Assembly: GCA_033977085.1 (NCBI GenBank)
Contig: CP138906.1
Span: 4,216,001 to 4,280,000, forward strand
Length of the DNA stretch: 64,000 bases
Source: Apirhabdus apintestini
GTDB lineage: Bacteria > Pseudomonadota > Gammaproteobacteria > Enterobacterales > Enterobacteriaceae
Direction of reading: 5' to 3'
The position numbers and the translations under genes were made by a program. Of the stretch, positions 42,803 to 55,210 are shown piece after piece. The notes beneath the pieces are model-generated. The model was given only the letters and a program-made list of their open reading frames with translations, made no database searches and was not told the DNA's origin. Position 1 is the stretch's first letter; the number at the start of each line of letters is the position of its first letter.

Positions 42803-43720
42803 ATGAAAAATATTATCGTCATCTCCGCGCGCTTGCTGGCAGCCCTTGCGCTGTCAGGCTTAATGCAGGCGCACGCCGACCCTTTATCCGGGAAAACCGT
42901 GCTTTCCGTTCAAAAGGCAGGGGCGGGTACGCCAAACAGGCTGTGGAATACCAATAACCCAACGTTAAAATTCGCGACATATAATATTGGTAAAAATGAA
43001 GCCTCAAATAATGTTAATGATTTCGGTAAACTCATCGATGCCATTGGCAAACTGGACGCCGATGTTATCTCTGTTACTGAAATCGATAAAAATACCCGCC
43101 GCAGCGGCAATATCGACCAGCTTAAAACTCTCGCTGATGCTTTAAAATTACATTATGCCTTCGGCGATGTACTGGAATTCGACGGTGGGCAGTACGGCAT
43201 AGGGCTACTCTCTAAATACCCCATTGCAAAATCGCAATTGGTTAAATTGCCTTCCGGCGATGCAGAGCAGCGCGGCGTATTGATCGCCGAAGTACATAAA
43301 CCCGGCTTCGAGCACCCGATTATCGTCATGACTACGCATCTGGACTGGCAAAAAGACCCTACCATTCGCCTGATGCAGGTGCGCCGCATTATGGACCTGG
43401 CCATCGGCGATGCGCCCAGCGACTTCCCGGATATTGCATCAGCGGTAAAAATTCTCGCCGGTGATTTTAATTCTACGGCGCGCGAACAGCCGATGCAGGA
43501 GCTGAAAGCGATGTGGAATATCGTGGATGACGACCTCGAAGACCATCGCTCCTGGCCGGCCATTAACCCCGCACTCGACCTCGATCATATCCTCACCTGG
43601 CGCGGCCAAAAATGGCACGCGAAAAGCATCAGCGTAATGAACGATTCTGTGAGCTACAAATGGTCGGCCGTCAGCGATCATCTACCGGTGGTGGCGGAAC
43701 TAAAACTGTTGGAACAATAA
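42803..43720 (+). CDS. Secreted endonuclease/exonuclease/phosphatase (EEP) family protein
   Basis: A 305-residue protein with signal peptide MKNIIVISARLLAALALSG.. AHA and the DNase I-like EEP fold. Catalytic motifs in order: FATYNIGKN (Asn), VISVTEIDKN (Glu metal ligand), TTHLDWQKD (catalytic His), LAGDFNSTA (Asp/Asn), LDLDHIL (Asp) and SAVSDHLPVV (Asp-His). The full set suggests an active hydrolase, either a nuclease or a lipid/sugar phosphatase. It is alone between wecH and bax and has no counterpart at this place in E. coli K-12. The frame is intact, in contrast to many neighbours. The secreted location would allow DNA scavenging or host action, but substrate cannot be told. Confidence 0.85.
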   Translation: MKNIIVISARLLAALALSGLMQAHADPLSGKTVLSVQKAGAGTPNRLWNTNNPTLKFATYNIGKNEASNNVNDFGKLIDAIGKLDADVISVTEIDKNTRRSGNIDQLKTLADALKLHYAFGDVLEFDGGQYGIGLLSKYPIAKSQLVKLPSGDAEQRGVLIAEVHKPGFEHPIIVMTTHLDWQKDPTIRLMQVRRIMDLAIGDAPSDFPDIASAVKILAGDFNSTAREQPMQELKAMWNIVDDDLEDHRSWPAINPALDLDHILTWRGQKWHAKSISVMNDSVSYKWSAVSDHLPVVAELKLLEQ

Positions 43721-43831
43721 CCTTTTGGTAACCGGCCAAGAGGGCTGCGTGACGGGCGAATGCCATTCACTTAAGCCTCAAGATCTTATTTGAAGGTTCC
43801 CATACAGAGTAATTAACGGGATGTAAAATGT

Positions 43832-43860
43832 AAAAAGAGCGGCCTTAAGCCGCTCTTTTT
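43832..43860. terminator. Bidirectional terminator between EEP gene and bax
   Basis: A perfect symmetric hairpin, AAAAAGAGCGGC / GCCGCTCTTTTT with a 5-base loop, with A5 on one side and T5 on the other. It separates two convergent genes and fits termination in both directions. Confidence 0.93.
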
Positions 43861-43907
43861 CTGTCTCGCAAATCACTGATTACCGCCCGCTGCGGCTACG
43901 CCCGATG

Positions 43908-44737
43908 TTAATTAGTCGCAACCATCAAATGCTGATTACTTTGATACATCGCTAACAGGAAATTATTGTAACTCACGCCCCGGGTCGAATATCCCTTCAG
44001 CTTATGGATCATATTCTTTGCGGTAAGCGTAGTATCGGTTTTACGCAACTGCGCCCGTGAAGAGCGAAACGACTTATAGGCCGGATGCGTATTCAGGTTA
44101 TATACATAAGCGCTAACCGACTCTTTCACGGAGGCAAAATGCAAATACCCCTTCACTTTACCCGGCCCGCTATTACAGGACGAGCTTGAGCATTTCATAC
44201 CAAATAAATTGGTATTCACACGCGCAAGTTTAGATGTCCCCCACCCGCTTTCTACTGCCGCCATTGTGGCAATCATGCTGCCAGGAATGATGTCCACGCG
44301 ATCTAATAGCGTTTTCCACGGAATAGCGCGCAGATTACCGTTCCAGGCAATTTTATAGCGCGTCACAATTTCCTTTAGACGCGCGCGTTCGCTAGGCGCC
44401 CAGCGGCCATCATATTGCTTCGAAACCAGCCAGTTGCGCTCTGAAGTAATCGCAGCATTTTGATGCGCGATATACGGCATGATGGTCCGAAGAAATGCTT
44501 TTTCCTTTTGATTCCGGAAGGGTATTTTCGCAAATCAGGAAGTGGACTGCTTTCACTATTGCGAGAATACTCTTTTCTGATTTTCGCCAGTAATTTACCG
44601 TTACTTACCTGCGATATTTGGGCTTTATGACTCTTTTTGTGTGTCTCGTGCTTTTGTGCCAGCACCTCACCTGATAATCCCAGCGTGAGCGACATGAGTA
44701 TCACAGCCCCGATGCGTCGGTAGCATGTCGATATCAC
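43908..44737 (-). CDS. bax: Bax, glucosaminidase-domain protein (frameshift)
   Basis: A predicted N-acetylglucosaminidase-like (FlgJ/LytG type) protein of about 276 residues with an N-terminal signal (GAVILMSLTLGLSGEVLA). The domain is seen as PGSMIATMAAVESGWGTSKLAR, which holds the catalytic Glu, NTNLFGMKC and YSTRGVSYNNFL. One base in the A-rich stretch near 44525 joins the two frames (RNQKEKAFLRTIMPYIA). I propose the GTG at 44737 with GGAG upstream; an ATG at 44782 would add 15 residues. In E. coli bax is followed by malS and avtA; malS is missing here. Confidence 0.85.
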
Positions 44738-45127
44738 ATTGTGTCTCCAGGTCGTAGGCAGCCTCATTGGGCGGCCACTCATTATGATGTGTGTAACCTC
44801 TATCCTCAGAGATAAGCCGGGGATCCTATCAAAAAATGGGCAATCCGCATACAGATTGCGTTACCTCGATTCCGAATTTATGGAAAATTGGCTCTCTTTA
44901 TTAGGGAAAGTCTTAATGTTCGGGCCGCACATTCTGCTCTGGGGTGGGGACTTCCCGCTTAAATTAACAGCGCCCCGCTCATGTCGACAACAGACAGCAC
45001 AGGGTGCTTTATTGCGTCGATTTTCCAGCATAAACAAGAAATTCCCCCTCAGAATGTGCATTTGCGCCTCGTTCAGGCAAGCGCTATGGTGGATACCTTT
45101 CCATTCACACTCAATACAGTTACCGCG
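44738..45127. other. Divergent region between bax and avtA; malS absent
   Basis: About 390 bases between divergent genes with no coding frame that I can support. In E. coli K-12 the alpha-amylase gene malS lies between bax and avtA. No malS remnant was recognised. Confidence 0.5.
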
Positions 45128-46379
45128 ATGACTTTTTCACTTTTCGGCGATAAATTTACGCGTCATTCGGGTATTACCCGCCTGATGGAAGATCTCAACG
45201 ATGGGCTGCGCACACCGGGCGCCATTATGCTGGGCGGTGGTAATCCGGCGCAAATTCCAGCCATGACGCAGTACTTCCAGTCGCTGCTCGGGGAAATGCT
45301 CGCCAGCGGTAAACTCATCGATACTCTCTGCAACTATGACGGCCCACAGGGTAAAGATACGCTGCTTCACGAACTGGCAAAGCTGTTACATTCCCACTTT
45401 GGCTGGGATATTGGGCCACAAAATATTGCGCTGACAAACGGCAGCCAGAGCGCATTTTTCTACTTATTTAACCTGTTCGCCGGGCGCGCCGCCGATGGCC
45501 GCATTAAAAGGTGCTTTTCCCACTGGCACCGGAATATATCGGCTATGCCGATGCCGGGCTGGAAGATGACCTTTTCACCTCCACGCGCCCCAATATTGAA
45601 CTGTTACCTGACGGGCAATTTAAGTACCACGTTGATTTTGAAAGGCTGCATATCGGCAGCGATACGGGCATGATTTGCGTTTCCCGCCCAACGAATCCAA
45701 CCGGAAACGTTATCACCGATAAAGAATTGCAGAAACTGGACGCTCTGGCGCGTAAACACGACGTACCGCTGGTTATCGATAACGCTTATGGCCTCCCCTT
45801 CCCTGGCATCATTTTTAGCGATGCCACGGCCATGTGGAATCCAAATACCGTGTTATGCATGAGTTTGTCTAAGCTTGGATTACCGGGCAGCCGATGCGGC
45901 ATTATCGTTGCAAATGAGCGCATTATTACCGCTATTCGCAACATGAATGGCATAATCAGCCTGGCACCCGGCGGAATTGGCCCGACCATCGCCTGCGAAA
46001 TGCTACAGCGCCAGGATATGCTGCGCCTGTCGGAAACGGTTATCAGGCCGTTTTATCAACAGCGGGTACAGCAAACTATCGCGATTCTTCGGCGCTATCT
46101 ATCACCAGAGCGCTGCCTTATTCATAAGCCCGAAGGCGCCATTTTCCTGTGGCTTTGGTTTAAGGATTTACCGATAACCACCGAGCAGCTTTATCAGCGC
46201 CTGAAACAGCGCGGCGTGCTGATGGTGCCGGGCGACCACTTCTTCCCCGGGCTGGATAACCCCGGCCACACACCCGGCAGTGTATGCGCATGAACTATGT
46301 TCCGGAGCCGGATAAAATTGAAGCCGGTATTCGCGTGCTGGCAGAGGAAATTGAACGCGCATGGCGTGAAGCCAGCTAA
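45128..46379 (+). CDS. avtA: Valine-pyruvate aminotransferase AvtA (two breaks)
   Basis: A PLP-dependent class I aminotransferase that makes alanine from valine and pyruvate. The start MTFSLFGDKFTRHSGITRLM and segments LGGGNPAQIP, SRPTNPTGNV, VIDNAYGLPFPG and the PLP-lysine motif SLSKLGLPGSRCG are present. A break near 45510 is repaired by one A (IKKVLFPLAPEYIGY). A second near 46280 restores QCMRMNYVPEPDKIEAG. The repaired length is about 417 residues, as in E. coli. Confidence 0.95.
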
Positions 46380-46752
46380 CCAGGCACGGCATGACAGGCG
46401 GGCAGGCATCACCCGCTTTCAACGCTTATTCCTTGCGCCACTTCTCCTTTTGCACCCATGCAATACGCCTGCGCGTAAGGATAACCGCCTTGTAAAACAT
46501 CGTGACACAACATCTGTAGATGCCCGGAGGCTCCGGCAGTAATAACCCGCCTTTATAGAGGGTGGCATTGATTTCGACTTTCGTGCCATGGAGACGTACC
46601 AATCCCCTTAAAAAGAAGCTTCTGCCAATACTGTAAGTTTTAAATCGCTGGACAATAAATAAGGCTGAGCCAAAACCCGGTCGATAACCACGTCCAAAGG
46701 GCGTGGTTTGCAGTTAGCCATAACATCGGGGGCGCACAAAGCGCCCCTTCCA
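46380..46752. other. Region between avtA and aldB with an unassigned frame
   Basis: About 370 bases. On the minus strand a frame reads DVLQGGYPYAQAYCMGAKGE and ends ISVESG, then stop; I cannot assign it. A 7-bp hairpin (AACCACG / CGTGGTT, 46686-46708) lies next to the aldB stop and may be its terminator. E. coli has ysaA and the yia(J-S) ketogulonate genes in this gap, which are absent. Confidence 0.35.
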
Positions 46753-46995
46753 TCAGAACAGCCCCTGTGGCCTGTCGGAATAACTCACCAGTAAACATTT
46801 CGTTTGCTGATAATGATCCAGCATCATCTTGTGCGTTTCACGCCCAATCCCCGATAGCTTATAGCCCCCAAATGCGGCATGCGCCGGATAAACGTGATAG
46901 CAGTTGGTCCACACGCGTCCAGCCTGAATACCCCGCCCCATTTTATAGGCAAGGCTGCCGTTACGGCTCCACACCCCGGCTCCCAGGCCAAATAG
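46753..46995 (-). pseudogene. aldB: Aldehyde dehydrogenase B, C-terminal fragment
   Basis: The last 80 residues of AldB (FGLGAGVWSRNG, GRVWTNCYHVYPAHAAFGGY, ending SYSDRPQGLF), cut off from the main part by the IS at 46996. Removing the IS and one AATAG copy rejoins it perfectly to the N-terminal part (NDTLFGLGAG). The conserved cofactor-binding and dimer segments here are needed for activity, so aldB is inactive. Confidence 0.95.
46991..46995 (+). repeat. Target-site duplication, left copy (AATAG)
   Basis: AATAG directly before the IS left terminus TGTCAACAAC, repeated at 48950-48954 after the right terminus. Five bases fits IS21-family insertions. Confidence 0.93.
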
Positions 46996-47063
46996 TGTCA
47001 ACAACGGGTAAAAAGTGATCCACTTACCGTCACCACCAACGGTCTAATATTGATCCACCTTGC

Positions 47064-47841
47064 TTACTCAGGATTAGCTTCCGCTATAACCCCGGCCTTT
47101 CGTTTCTGCTTCAGTCGATAGCTCTCTCCTTTTATCTGGACTACGTGTGAGTGATGTAAGATCCGGTCCAGCATTGCCGATGTCAGGGCTGCATCACCCG
47201 CGAACGTCTGGTCCCACTGCCCGAACGGCAGGTTAGAGGTCAGGATCATCGCGCTCTTTTCGTAACGTTTGGCAATGACCTGGAAGAACAGCTTTGCCTC
47301 TTCCTGGCTGAACGGCAGATAGCCTATTTCGTCGATGATGAGCAGTTTGGGGGCCATGACACCGCGATTGAGTGTCGTTTTGTAACGCCCCTGACGCTGG
47401 GAAGTCGACAGCTGTAACAGCAGGTCCGCTGCTGTTGTGAAGCGAACCTTGATGCCCGCCCGTACTGCCTCGTAGCCCATGGCTATCGCCAGATGTGTTT
47501 TCCCCACGCCCGAGGGGCCCAGCAACACGATGTTTTCGTTACGTTCGATGAAGCTCAGGGAACGCAGCGACTGGATTTGCTTCTGAGGTGCGCCGGTGGC
47601 GAAGGTGAAGTCGTATTCCTCGAACGTCTTCACCGCCGGGAAGGCTGCCATCCGCGTGTACATCGCCTGTTTACGCTGATGCCGGGCCAGTTTCTCCTCA
47701 TGTAGCAGGTGCTCCAGGAAGTCCATATAGCTCCATTCCTGATCCACTGCCTGTTGCGACAGTGCCGGCGCCGCGCCGATAAGGCTGTCCAGCTGGGCTG
47801 TTCAGCAAGCACCATCAGCCGTTGATGTTGTAGTTCGACCA

Positions 47842-47845
<4 letters not shown>
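47064..47845 (-). CDS. istB: IS21-family helper ATPase IstB
   Basis: The ATPase partner of the transposase, identical in the compared parts to the other two copies. The native ATG is at 47845. The frame is shifted near 47800 as in all copies, so the open part runs from 47747. Walker A GPSGVGKTH and Walker B LLIIDEIGYLP are intact. Confidence 0.92.
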
Positions 47846-48864
<1,019 letters not shown>

Positions 48865-48949
48865 AAGCTCCCCTGTATTCAGAGGAGCAGATTAACCCTG
48901 GATCAGTTTTCAACCGCTGGGGTGGATCAGTTTTGCACCGTTGGTAACA

Positions 48950-48954
48950 AATAG
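48950..48954 (+). repeat. Target-site duplication, right copy (AATAG)
   Basis: The second AATAG, directly after the IS terminus GGTAACA. Together with 46991-46995 it marks a simple transposition into aldB. Confidence 0.93.
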
Positions 48955-50253
48955 CGTATCGTTGGCTATCTCAAGCGCCTCCTCCGGCGTTTTGAAGGTT
49001 GTGACCGCTAACACCGGCCCAAAGATTTCCTCCTGGAATACGCGCATTTTATTGTCGCCGCGCAAAATAGTCGGCTCCATGTAAAAACCGCCTTTCAAAT
49101 CGCCGTCCAGTTTACGCAACTGCCCGCCGGTCAGTACTTCCGCGCCTTCTTTACGCCCAATATTGATATAATCCATGATAGTTTCCAGCTGCCCTGCGGA
49201 AACCTGAGCGCCCATTTGCGTTTTTGGGTCCAGCGGGTGCCCGGCGCGAATCGACTCTACGCGCCGCAGCGCACGTTCCATAAAACGCTCATAAATCGAT
49301 TCGTGGATAAGCGCCCGGCTGGGGCAGGTGCAGACTTCTCCCTGGTTAAACGCAAAAAGCGTAAATCCCTCGATAGCTTTATCCAGCCAGGAATCATCGT
49401 GATCCATCACATCGGCCATAAAGATATTCGGCGATTTACCACCCAACTCCAGCGTCACGGGAATAATATTGCGCGTCGCGGACTGCATTATCTCGCGGCC
49501 TACTTCCGTGGAACCGGTGAACGCAATTTTGGCAATGCGCGGCGATGTCGCCATATATTCCCCAATCTCGCCGCCCGCACCGTTTACCACATTAACCACG
49601 CCCGGCGGCAGCAAGTCCCCAATAATTTCCATTAAAACCAGCACCGACAGCGGCGTGAGGCGCGCCGGTTTCAGGACAATCGCATTCCCCGCCGCCAGCG
49701 CGGGCGCCATCTTCCAGCTTGCCATCAATAGCGGGAAGTTCCACGGAATAATCTGCCCAACCACCCCTAACGGCTCGTGGAAATGGTAGGCCACCGTCTC
49801 GCTGTCTATCTCGCTAATGCCCCCTTCCTGAGCGCGAATACAGGAAGCAAAATAGCGGAAGTGATCGATGGCCAGCGGGACATCCGCCGCCAGCGTTTCA
49901 CGAATAGGTTTACCGTTATCCCACGACTCAGCCGCAGCCAGCAGCGTTAAATTTTGCTCCATGCGATCGGCTATCTTTAACAAAACCGCAGCGCGCTGCT
50001 GAGCCGCCGTTTTCCCCCACGCTTCTTTTATGGCATGCGCAGCGTCCAGCGCCTTATCAATATCTGCCGTGCTGGAACTTGCCACTTCACACAGCGCTTC
50101 TCCCGTCACTGGTGTCAGGTTTTGATAGTATTTCCCGGATGTCGGCGCAACCCATTCGCCGCCGATAAAATTGTCATAGCGCGCCTTAAGGCGCAAAGAA
50201 TAAGGCGGGGTTTCAGAGGCCAGTTGAGTATTATTGGTTGATTGCGTAGCCAT
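48955..50253 (-). pseudogene. aldB: Aldehyde dehydrogenase B, N-terminal part
   Basis: AldB oxidises acetaldehyde and other aldehydes with NADP. This part keeps the first 430 or so residues: NFIGGEWVAPTSGKYY, the NAD(P) region IIPWNFPLLMASWK, the catalytic Glu in LELGGKSPN and the catalytic Cys region GEVCTCPSRALI. It runs into the IS after EEALEIANDTLF. The frame is otherwise open for its whole length. In E. coli aldB is activated by RpoS and CRP. The gene is disrupted by the IS and presumably inactive. Confidence 0.96.
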
Positions 50254-50309
50254 GTTTTTCTCCTTGTCCCACCGCGCCGCTGCGCGCGTGAGAACACTGT
50301 TATATCGAC

Positions 50310-51460
50310 TTACAGCGCATTACGGTAAATGGTCATAATCTCTTCATGCGTCGCCTGCACGGGGTTGGTCAGCCCGCAGGCATCCTTAAGCGCATTGTCC
50401 GCCAGCACGGGGATGTCCGCCTCTTTAACCCCAAGCTGGCGCAGCCCGTCAGGAATATTGACGCGACGCGAAAGCGCCTGGATGGCCTCAATACACGCCC
50501 GCGCCCCGCATTCCGCGTTCATCCCGTCAACATTCACGCCAAGCGCGGCGGCGCAGTCGCGCAGCCTCTCAGCGGCAACCCGGCTGTTAAGTATTTGAAC
50601 GTGCGGAAGTAGCACCGCATTGCAAACGCCGTGCGGTAAGTCATAGAAGCCCCCTAACTGATGCGCCATTGCGTGAACATAGCCCAGCGACGCGTTATTA
50701 AACGCCATGCCGGCCATGAATTGCGCCCAGGCCATGTCTTCCCGCGCGGCCATATCATCGCCACGCTCAACGGCCGCAGGCAGGGCGCGATGGATAATGG
50801 CGATCGCTTTAAGGGCGCAGGCGTCGGTTATCGGATTCGCCGCCGTGGAAACATACGCTTCAATCGCATGCGTCAGCGCATCCATGCCGGTAGCCGCAGT
50901 CAACGAGGCAGGCATCGCCCGCATCAGTAATGGATCGTTAACGGAAAGAAGCGGCGTAACGTGTTTATCAACGATAGCCATTTTGATATGACGGACTTCA
51001 TCCGTAATAATACAAAACCGCGTCATTTCAGAAGCCGTTCCCGCCGTGGTGTTTATCGCCACCATCGGCAATTGCGGTGCGGCGGAGCGGTCAACGCCTT
51101 CATAATCGCGAATATCGCCGCCATTCGCGGCAACCAGCGCAATCGCCTTCGCGCAGTCATGCGGGCTACCGCCACCGAGAGAAATAACGCATTCGCTATC
51201 GTGCCGCCTGAGCAATGCCAGCCCGGCCTCAACGTTGGTCGTTGTCGGGTTTGGGTGCGTCTCATCATAGATAACGGCATTAATATCACGCCGGGCCAGC
51301 GCATCGCTGAGCGTTTGCGCAACGCCCATACGAACCAGTCCCTGGTCGGTGACAATTAAAGCCCGCCGAAACCCACGTTCCTGTAAAAATTCAGCGCCTC
51401 ATCCAGGGCGTGCTGACCGATAACATTCACGGAAGGGATGTAAAAGCAGGATATTGCCAT
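50310..51460 (-). CDS. yiaY: Iron-containing alcohol dehydrogenase YiaY (N-terminal frameshift)
   Basis: A group III Fe-dependent alcohol dehydrogenase of 383 residues. The start MAISCFYIPSVNVIGQHALD lies at 51460; one T in the T5 run near 51388 (AATTTTTACAG) links it to FLQERGFRRALIVTD. NAD-binding GGGSPHDCAKAIAL and the metal-site histidines in YVHAMAHQLGGFYDLPHG are visible. It forms a pair with aldB, as in E. coli: alcohol to aldehyde, then to acid. With aldB broken, only the first step remains. Confidence 0.94.
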
Positions 51461-51740
51461 TGTTCATCTCCGGTTATAAATAACCCTTCGAACATAACGG
51501 CTATTCCCCTTCAAACTGTGAAGCAGACAACGTTTTAAAAGCCTCTCTCAATATGCGGCGGCTATTTTTAATAAATATTCGTCCAGGATCGAGACAGCTC
51601 TGGCGCTCTTCTGTAACCCAACTGGGGAATATGTAATAGCGATCACAAAACAACCGAATTCACCAGCGTTCAATTCAATAAAAATGGGAGAGACGGCAAT
51701 GAAAAACGCCCCGAGCGGGGCGGTGCAAGAGAAGAAAATA

Positions 51741-53586
51741 TTAATGTTCGAACAGGCGGGAATCACGCAGCACATGATCGTTCCCGCGGCGGCGGGTAAA
51801 GCCAATGCGATCGAAATATTCGAGAATTTGAATCGCCAACTTCCGTCCGGTTCCCAAACGATCGCGAAAATCAGCGGCGCAGGTAGAACCGCGCTCCTGG
51901 TCCAGGCTGCGAATAAGATCGGCGAACGCCAGAATACTCTGGCGACGGTAATAGCGATCTTTTACGATGGCGGTGATTAGCCCCTGCTGGGCTGCAAGCC
52001 TTAGCAGCTGCCGCATCCGCTGTTCATCCTGCCCGGTTTCGCGCGCCAAATCGCGCACCCACCAGGGAGCATCGCCGAATAACGCTTCCACCTGCAGCCA
52101 TAGCGCGAGCTGCTCACCCGAAAAACCGGGCTGATGCCCGGGTAAATGCAGCCAGCCCTGGCGTGATTCAAGCTCGCCTTGCTGGCGTAATCGTTCAATG
52201 AGTTCCAGCACCAACCCTTCATTTTCCGAAGGCAGCGCCATGCGCCTCAGCCTCTCGCGACCGGGTCCAGGCTGATCGTCATGTTGCTCGTGATAGCGTG
52301 TCAAAGCCTGTAAAAGTGTGTGCTGCCAGTCAGCCGCCACCTCCTGGCTTAGGATATGTTCACTCGCCTTGAGTAAACCAGGGCGCTCCGAAAGCAGGTT
52401 TTCGAGACCGGCCGGCGTTAACTGGCGCGCCCAGGCGAATTCTGCCAGCGACACCGCACCGCGCTGCAGCCAGGTATCCAGCGCCTGCGCATCGTCCGGA
52501 GCCTCACTCAGCGCCGCCAGCCAATCCAAATAAGGGCGCCGACGCTTGCCCCGGCGCGGCGGCGTGGTGCTAACGACGCGCCCGCCCGCCAGCGTGGTGC
52601 GCGCGCTGATATCACGCAACACCAGCCGATCGCCATCCACCAGCCACAGAGGCGTATCCAGCACCAGCTCCGCCAGAGAATTTTCCAACAGCGAAACCCG
52701 CCCGGTAATATGGCGCGCCGCATGATAAATATGCACCGGCTGCCACTGCGTTAGCGCAACATGGGTTTCCAGCTCGACAATCACGCGCTCTGAGGCGGGC
52801 TGCGAAGGGCTGGCGCTAAGTAACCAGTCGCCGCGCTGAAGCTCCGCCTTTTGCACATTGCCGGCAATATTGAGCGCAATGCGCTGCCCGGCGCAGGCGC
52901 TCTCTGTCGCCTGATTCTGCGCATGCAATCCGCGCACGCGCACCGGCGTATCCGCACCGGTCAGCCACAGTGAATCGCCCACGCGAACATCCCCACTGAG
53001 CGCGGTTCCGGTCACCACCAGCCCTGCACCTTTGACCGTAAACGCGCGATCGATGGCCAGCCGAAAGCGTTTTTTCCGGATGTGAGCGCTCGGGCAACTG
53101 AGACAAATGCGCGCGCAGCGCGTCGATGCCGACGCCGCCAGTGGCCGCGGTGACAAAAAGCGTCACCTCTGCCCAGCGCTGTTCTTCAAGCACTTGCGCC
53201 ACTTCGGCTTTAACCTGCTCAATGCGCGCTTCATCAACTTTATCCGCTTTCGTCAGCGCCACGGTCAGGGCCGGTTTGCCGGTAAGCGCCAGGATAGCAA
53301 GATGCTCCAGGGTTTGGGCCATCACGCCGTCATCGCAGGCCACTACCAGCAATGCGCGATCGATACCTCCAATCCCTGCCAGCATATTTGCTAAAAACTT
53401 TTCATGCCCGGGAACGTCGATAAACCCCAGAATACGTCCATCGGGCTGAGGCCAATAGGCATAACCTAAATCAATGGTCATACCGCGCTTTTTCTCTTCC
53501 GGCAGCCGATCGGCATTCACGCCGGTCAGGCACTCAAGAAGCGTCGTTTTTCCGTGGTCGACGTGACCCGCAGTCGCGATAATCAT
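51741..53586 (-). CDS. selB: Selenocysteine-specific elongation factor SelB (frameshift)
   Basis: SelB is the GTPase that brings Sec-tRNA to UGA codons at SECIS hairpins. Motifs: G1 GHVDHGKTTL, G3 DVPGHEKF and the guanine motif LTKADK, then translation-factor beta barrels and four winged helices, ending RRRGNDHVLRDS. One A in the A6 run near 53071 joins the halves (EKKRFRLAIDRAFTV). Repaired length is about 615 residues. The ATG overlaps the selA stop, giving a coupled selAB operon. Confidence 0.96.
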
Positions 53587-54965
53587 TTCAACAGCATCTC
53601 CAATAGCCCCGTTTCATCCTCCAGGCAGCGCATATCCAGCCACAGCCGCCCGTCGGTGATACGCCCAATCACCGGTACCGGCAGGCTGCGCCATTTTTGC
53701 GCCAGCGCTTCCAGCGTGCCTCCCCGGCCGTCAAGAGGTGCCAGCGTTAGCGCCGCGGCTGGCAGCCTGTCCACCGGCAGCGAACCGCTGCCTATTTGCG
53801 ACAGACACGGCTCAACGCGGAACGTAAATTCCGGATAATGCGGCATCAATGCCGCCATCAGGCGTTGCGCTAACGCCGTACACTCCTGAGCGGTTCGCGT
53901 CAGCAAACGCAGCGTCGGTAAGCGCTCGCGCAGTGTTTCAGGATGGCGATATAACCGTAATGTCGCCTCCAGCGCCGCCAGCGTCATTTTATCCACGCGT
54001 AGCGCACGCTTCAGCGGATGACTTTGCAGCCGCTCTATCAGCGCTCTTTTACCCACGATGATCCCCGCCTGCGGGCCGCCAAGCAGCTTATCGCCTGAAA
54101 AACTGACCAGGCTAACGCCCGCACCAATCAGCCGCTGAGGCATCGGTTCGGCGGGCAGGCCATACTGGGTTAAATCCACCAGCGAGCCGCTGCCTAAATC
54201 CACCACCACGGGAATATTGTATTCGTTGCCAAGCTCTGCCAGCTCTGCCTCATCTATCGCCTTCGTGAAACCGGCTATCTGATAATTGCTGGTATGTACC
54301 TTCATCAACAGCGCCGTTTTCTCATTGATGGCGCTGCGATAATCCTTCAGGTGCGTGCGATTAGTTGTGCCTACTTCCTGTAGTATGCACCCGGCCTGGC
54401 GCATTACATCCGGGATGCGAAACGCGCCGCCAATTTCAACCAGTTCGCCGCGCGACACTATCACCTCTTCCCCGCTGGCACAGGCAGCAAGCATCAATAA
54501 CACGGCCGCCGCGTTGTTATTCACGATACAGGCATCTTCCGCACCGGTTAGCTCGCACAGCAGCCGGGCGATAGCGCTATCCCGATGCCCGCGACCGGCA
54601 CCGTCCAAATCGTACTCCACCGTCACCGGCGCCCGCATCGCCTGGCTTACCGCCTCCACGGCGGCGTCCGCCTGAATGGCGCGCCCTAAGTTGGTATGCA
54701 GCACGGTGCCGGTTAAGTTAAAAACCGGACGTAGCGCGCTGGTATCTTCACGATGCAGGCGAGTTTCCGCCTCCACGGCCCAGGCCTGCGCCCAGTCTGG
54801 AAGCGCCCCTTCCTTGCGAATAACCGAGCGTGCTTCCGTCAGCATCAGGCGCAGCGTTTCAACCAGCCGTGAGTGACCGTATTTCGTTAACAACGGGGCA
54901 AACGTTGCATCATGCAACAGGCGATCGAGGGCAGGAAGCTGGCTGAACAAATCGTGTTGAGTCAT
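53583..54965 (-). CDS. selA: L-seryl-tRNA(Sec) selenium transferase SelA
   Basis: A PLP enzyme that converts seryl-tRNA(Sec) to selenocysteyl-tRNA(Sec). The 460-residue frame is intact, with PALDRLLHD at the start, the NLTGTVLHTNLGRA region and the PLP-lysine motif SFSGDKLLGGPQAG. With selB it supports selenoproteins such as formate dehydrogenases, which must be encoded elsewhere. Confidence 0.97.
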   Translation of the reverse strand: MTQHDLFSQLPALDRLLHDATFAPLLTKYGHSRLVETLRLMLTEARSVIRKEGALPDWAQAWAVEAETRLHREDTSALRPVFNLTGTVLHTNLGRAIQADAAVEAVSQAMRAPVTVEYDLDGAGRGHRDSAIARLLCELTGAEDACIVNNNAAAVLLMLAACASGEEVIVSRGELVEIGGAFRIPDVMRQAGCILQEVGTTNRTHLKDYRSAINEKTALLMKVHTSNYQIAGFTKAIDEAELAELGNEYNIPVVVDLGSGSLVDLTQYGLPAEPMPQRLIGAGVSLVSFSGDKLLGGPQAGIIVGKRALIERLQSHPLKRALRVDKMTLAALEATLRLYRHPETLRERLPTLRLLTRTAQECTALAQRLMAALMPHYPEFTFRVEPCLSQIGSGSLPVDRLPAAALTLAPLDGRGGTLEALAQKWRSLPVPVIGRITDGRLWLDMRCLEDETGLLEMLLK

Positions 54966-55210
54966 GGCTAAATATCGTTCGGGGAAAGATAGCGAGTGTA
55001 ACAGGTGCCGCTTCGCTCTGTCATATACCCTGAGTCATTGCATGGCGTACCGCACGTCAGTGAGACACAAACCCAAAGCCAGCGCGAAGCTAACCCGCAC
55101 GCGCTTAAGCTTTAGTTAAATCCCGGCGGCTGTAGATAAACATTAAATAATCGACGGATAAACGGGCGCCCTAAATCCGACTTAAATAGCCAAATGACCC
55201 CGCCCAGGGT

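Noticed and set aside
46686..46708. Hairpin AACCACG/CGTGGTT as an IS200/IS605-type end
   Set aside because: No TnpA/TnpB frame or partner end is found; a terminator for aldB is simpler.
49216..49635. Long plus-strand frames opposite aldB, selA, selB and mtlD
   Set aside because: They are antisense to well-conserved genes, show no family motifs and follow the codon bias of the real gene on the other strand.
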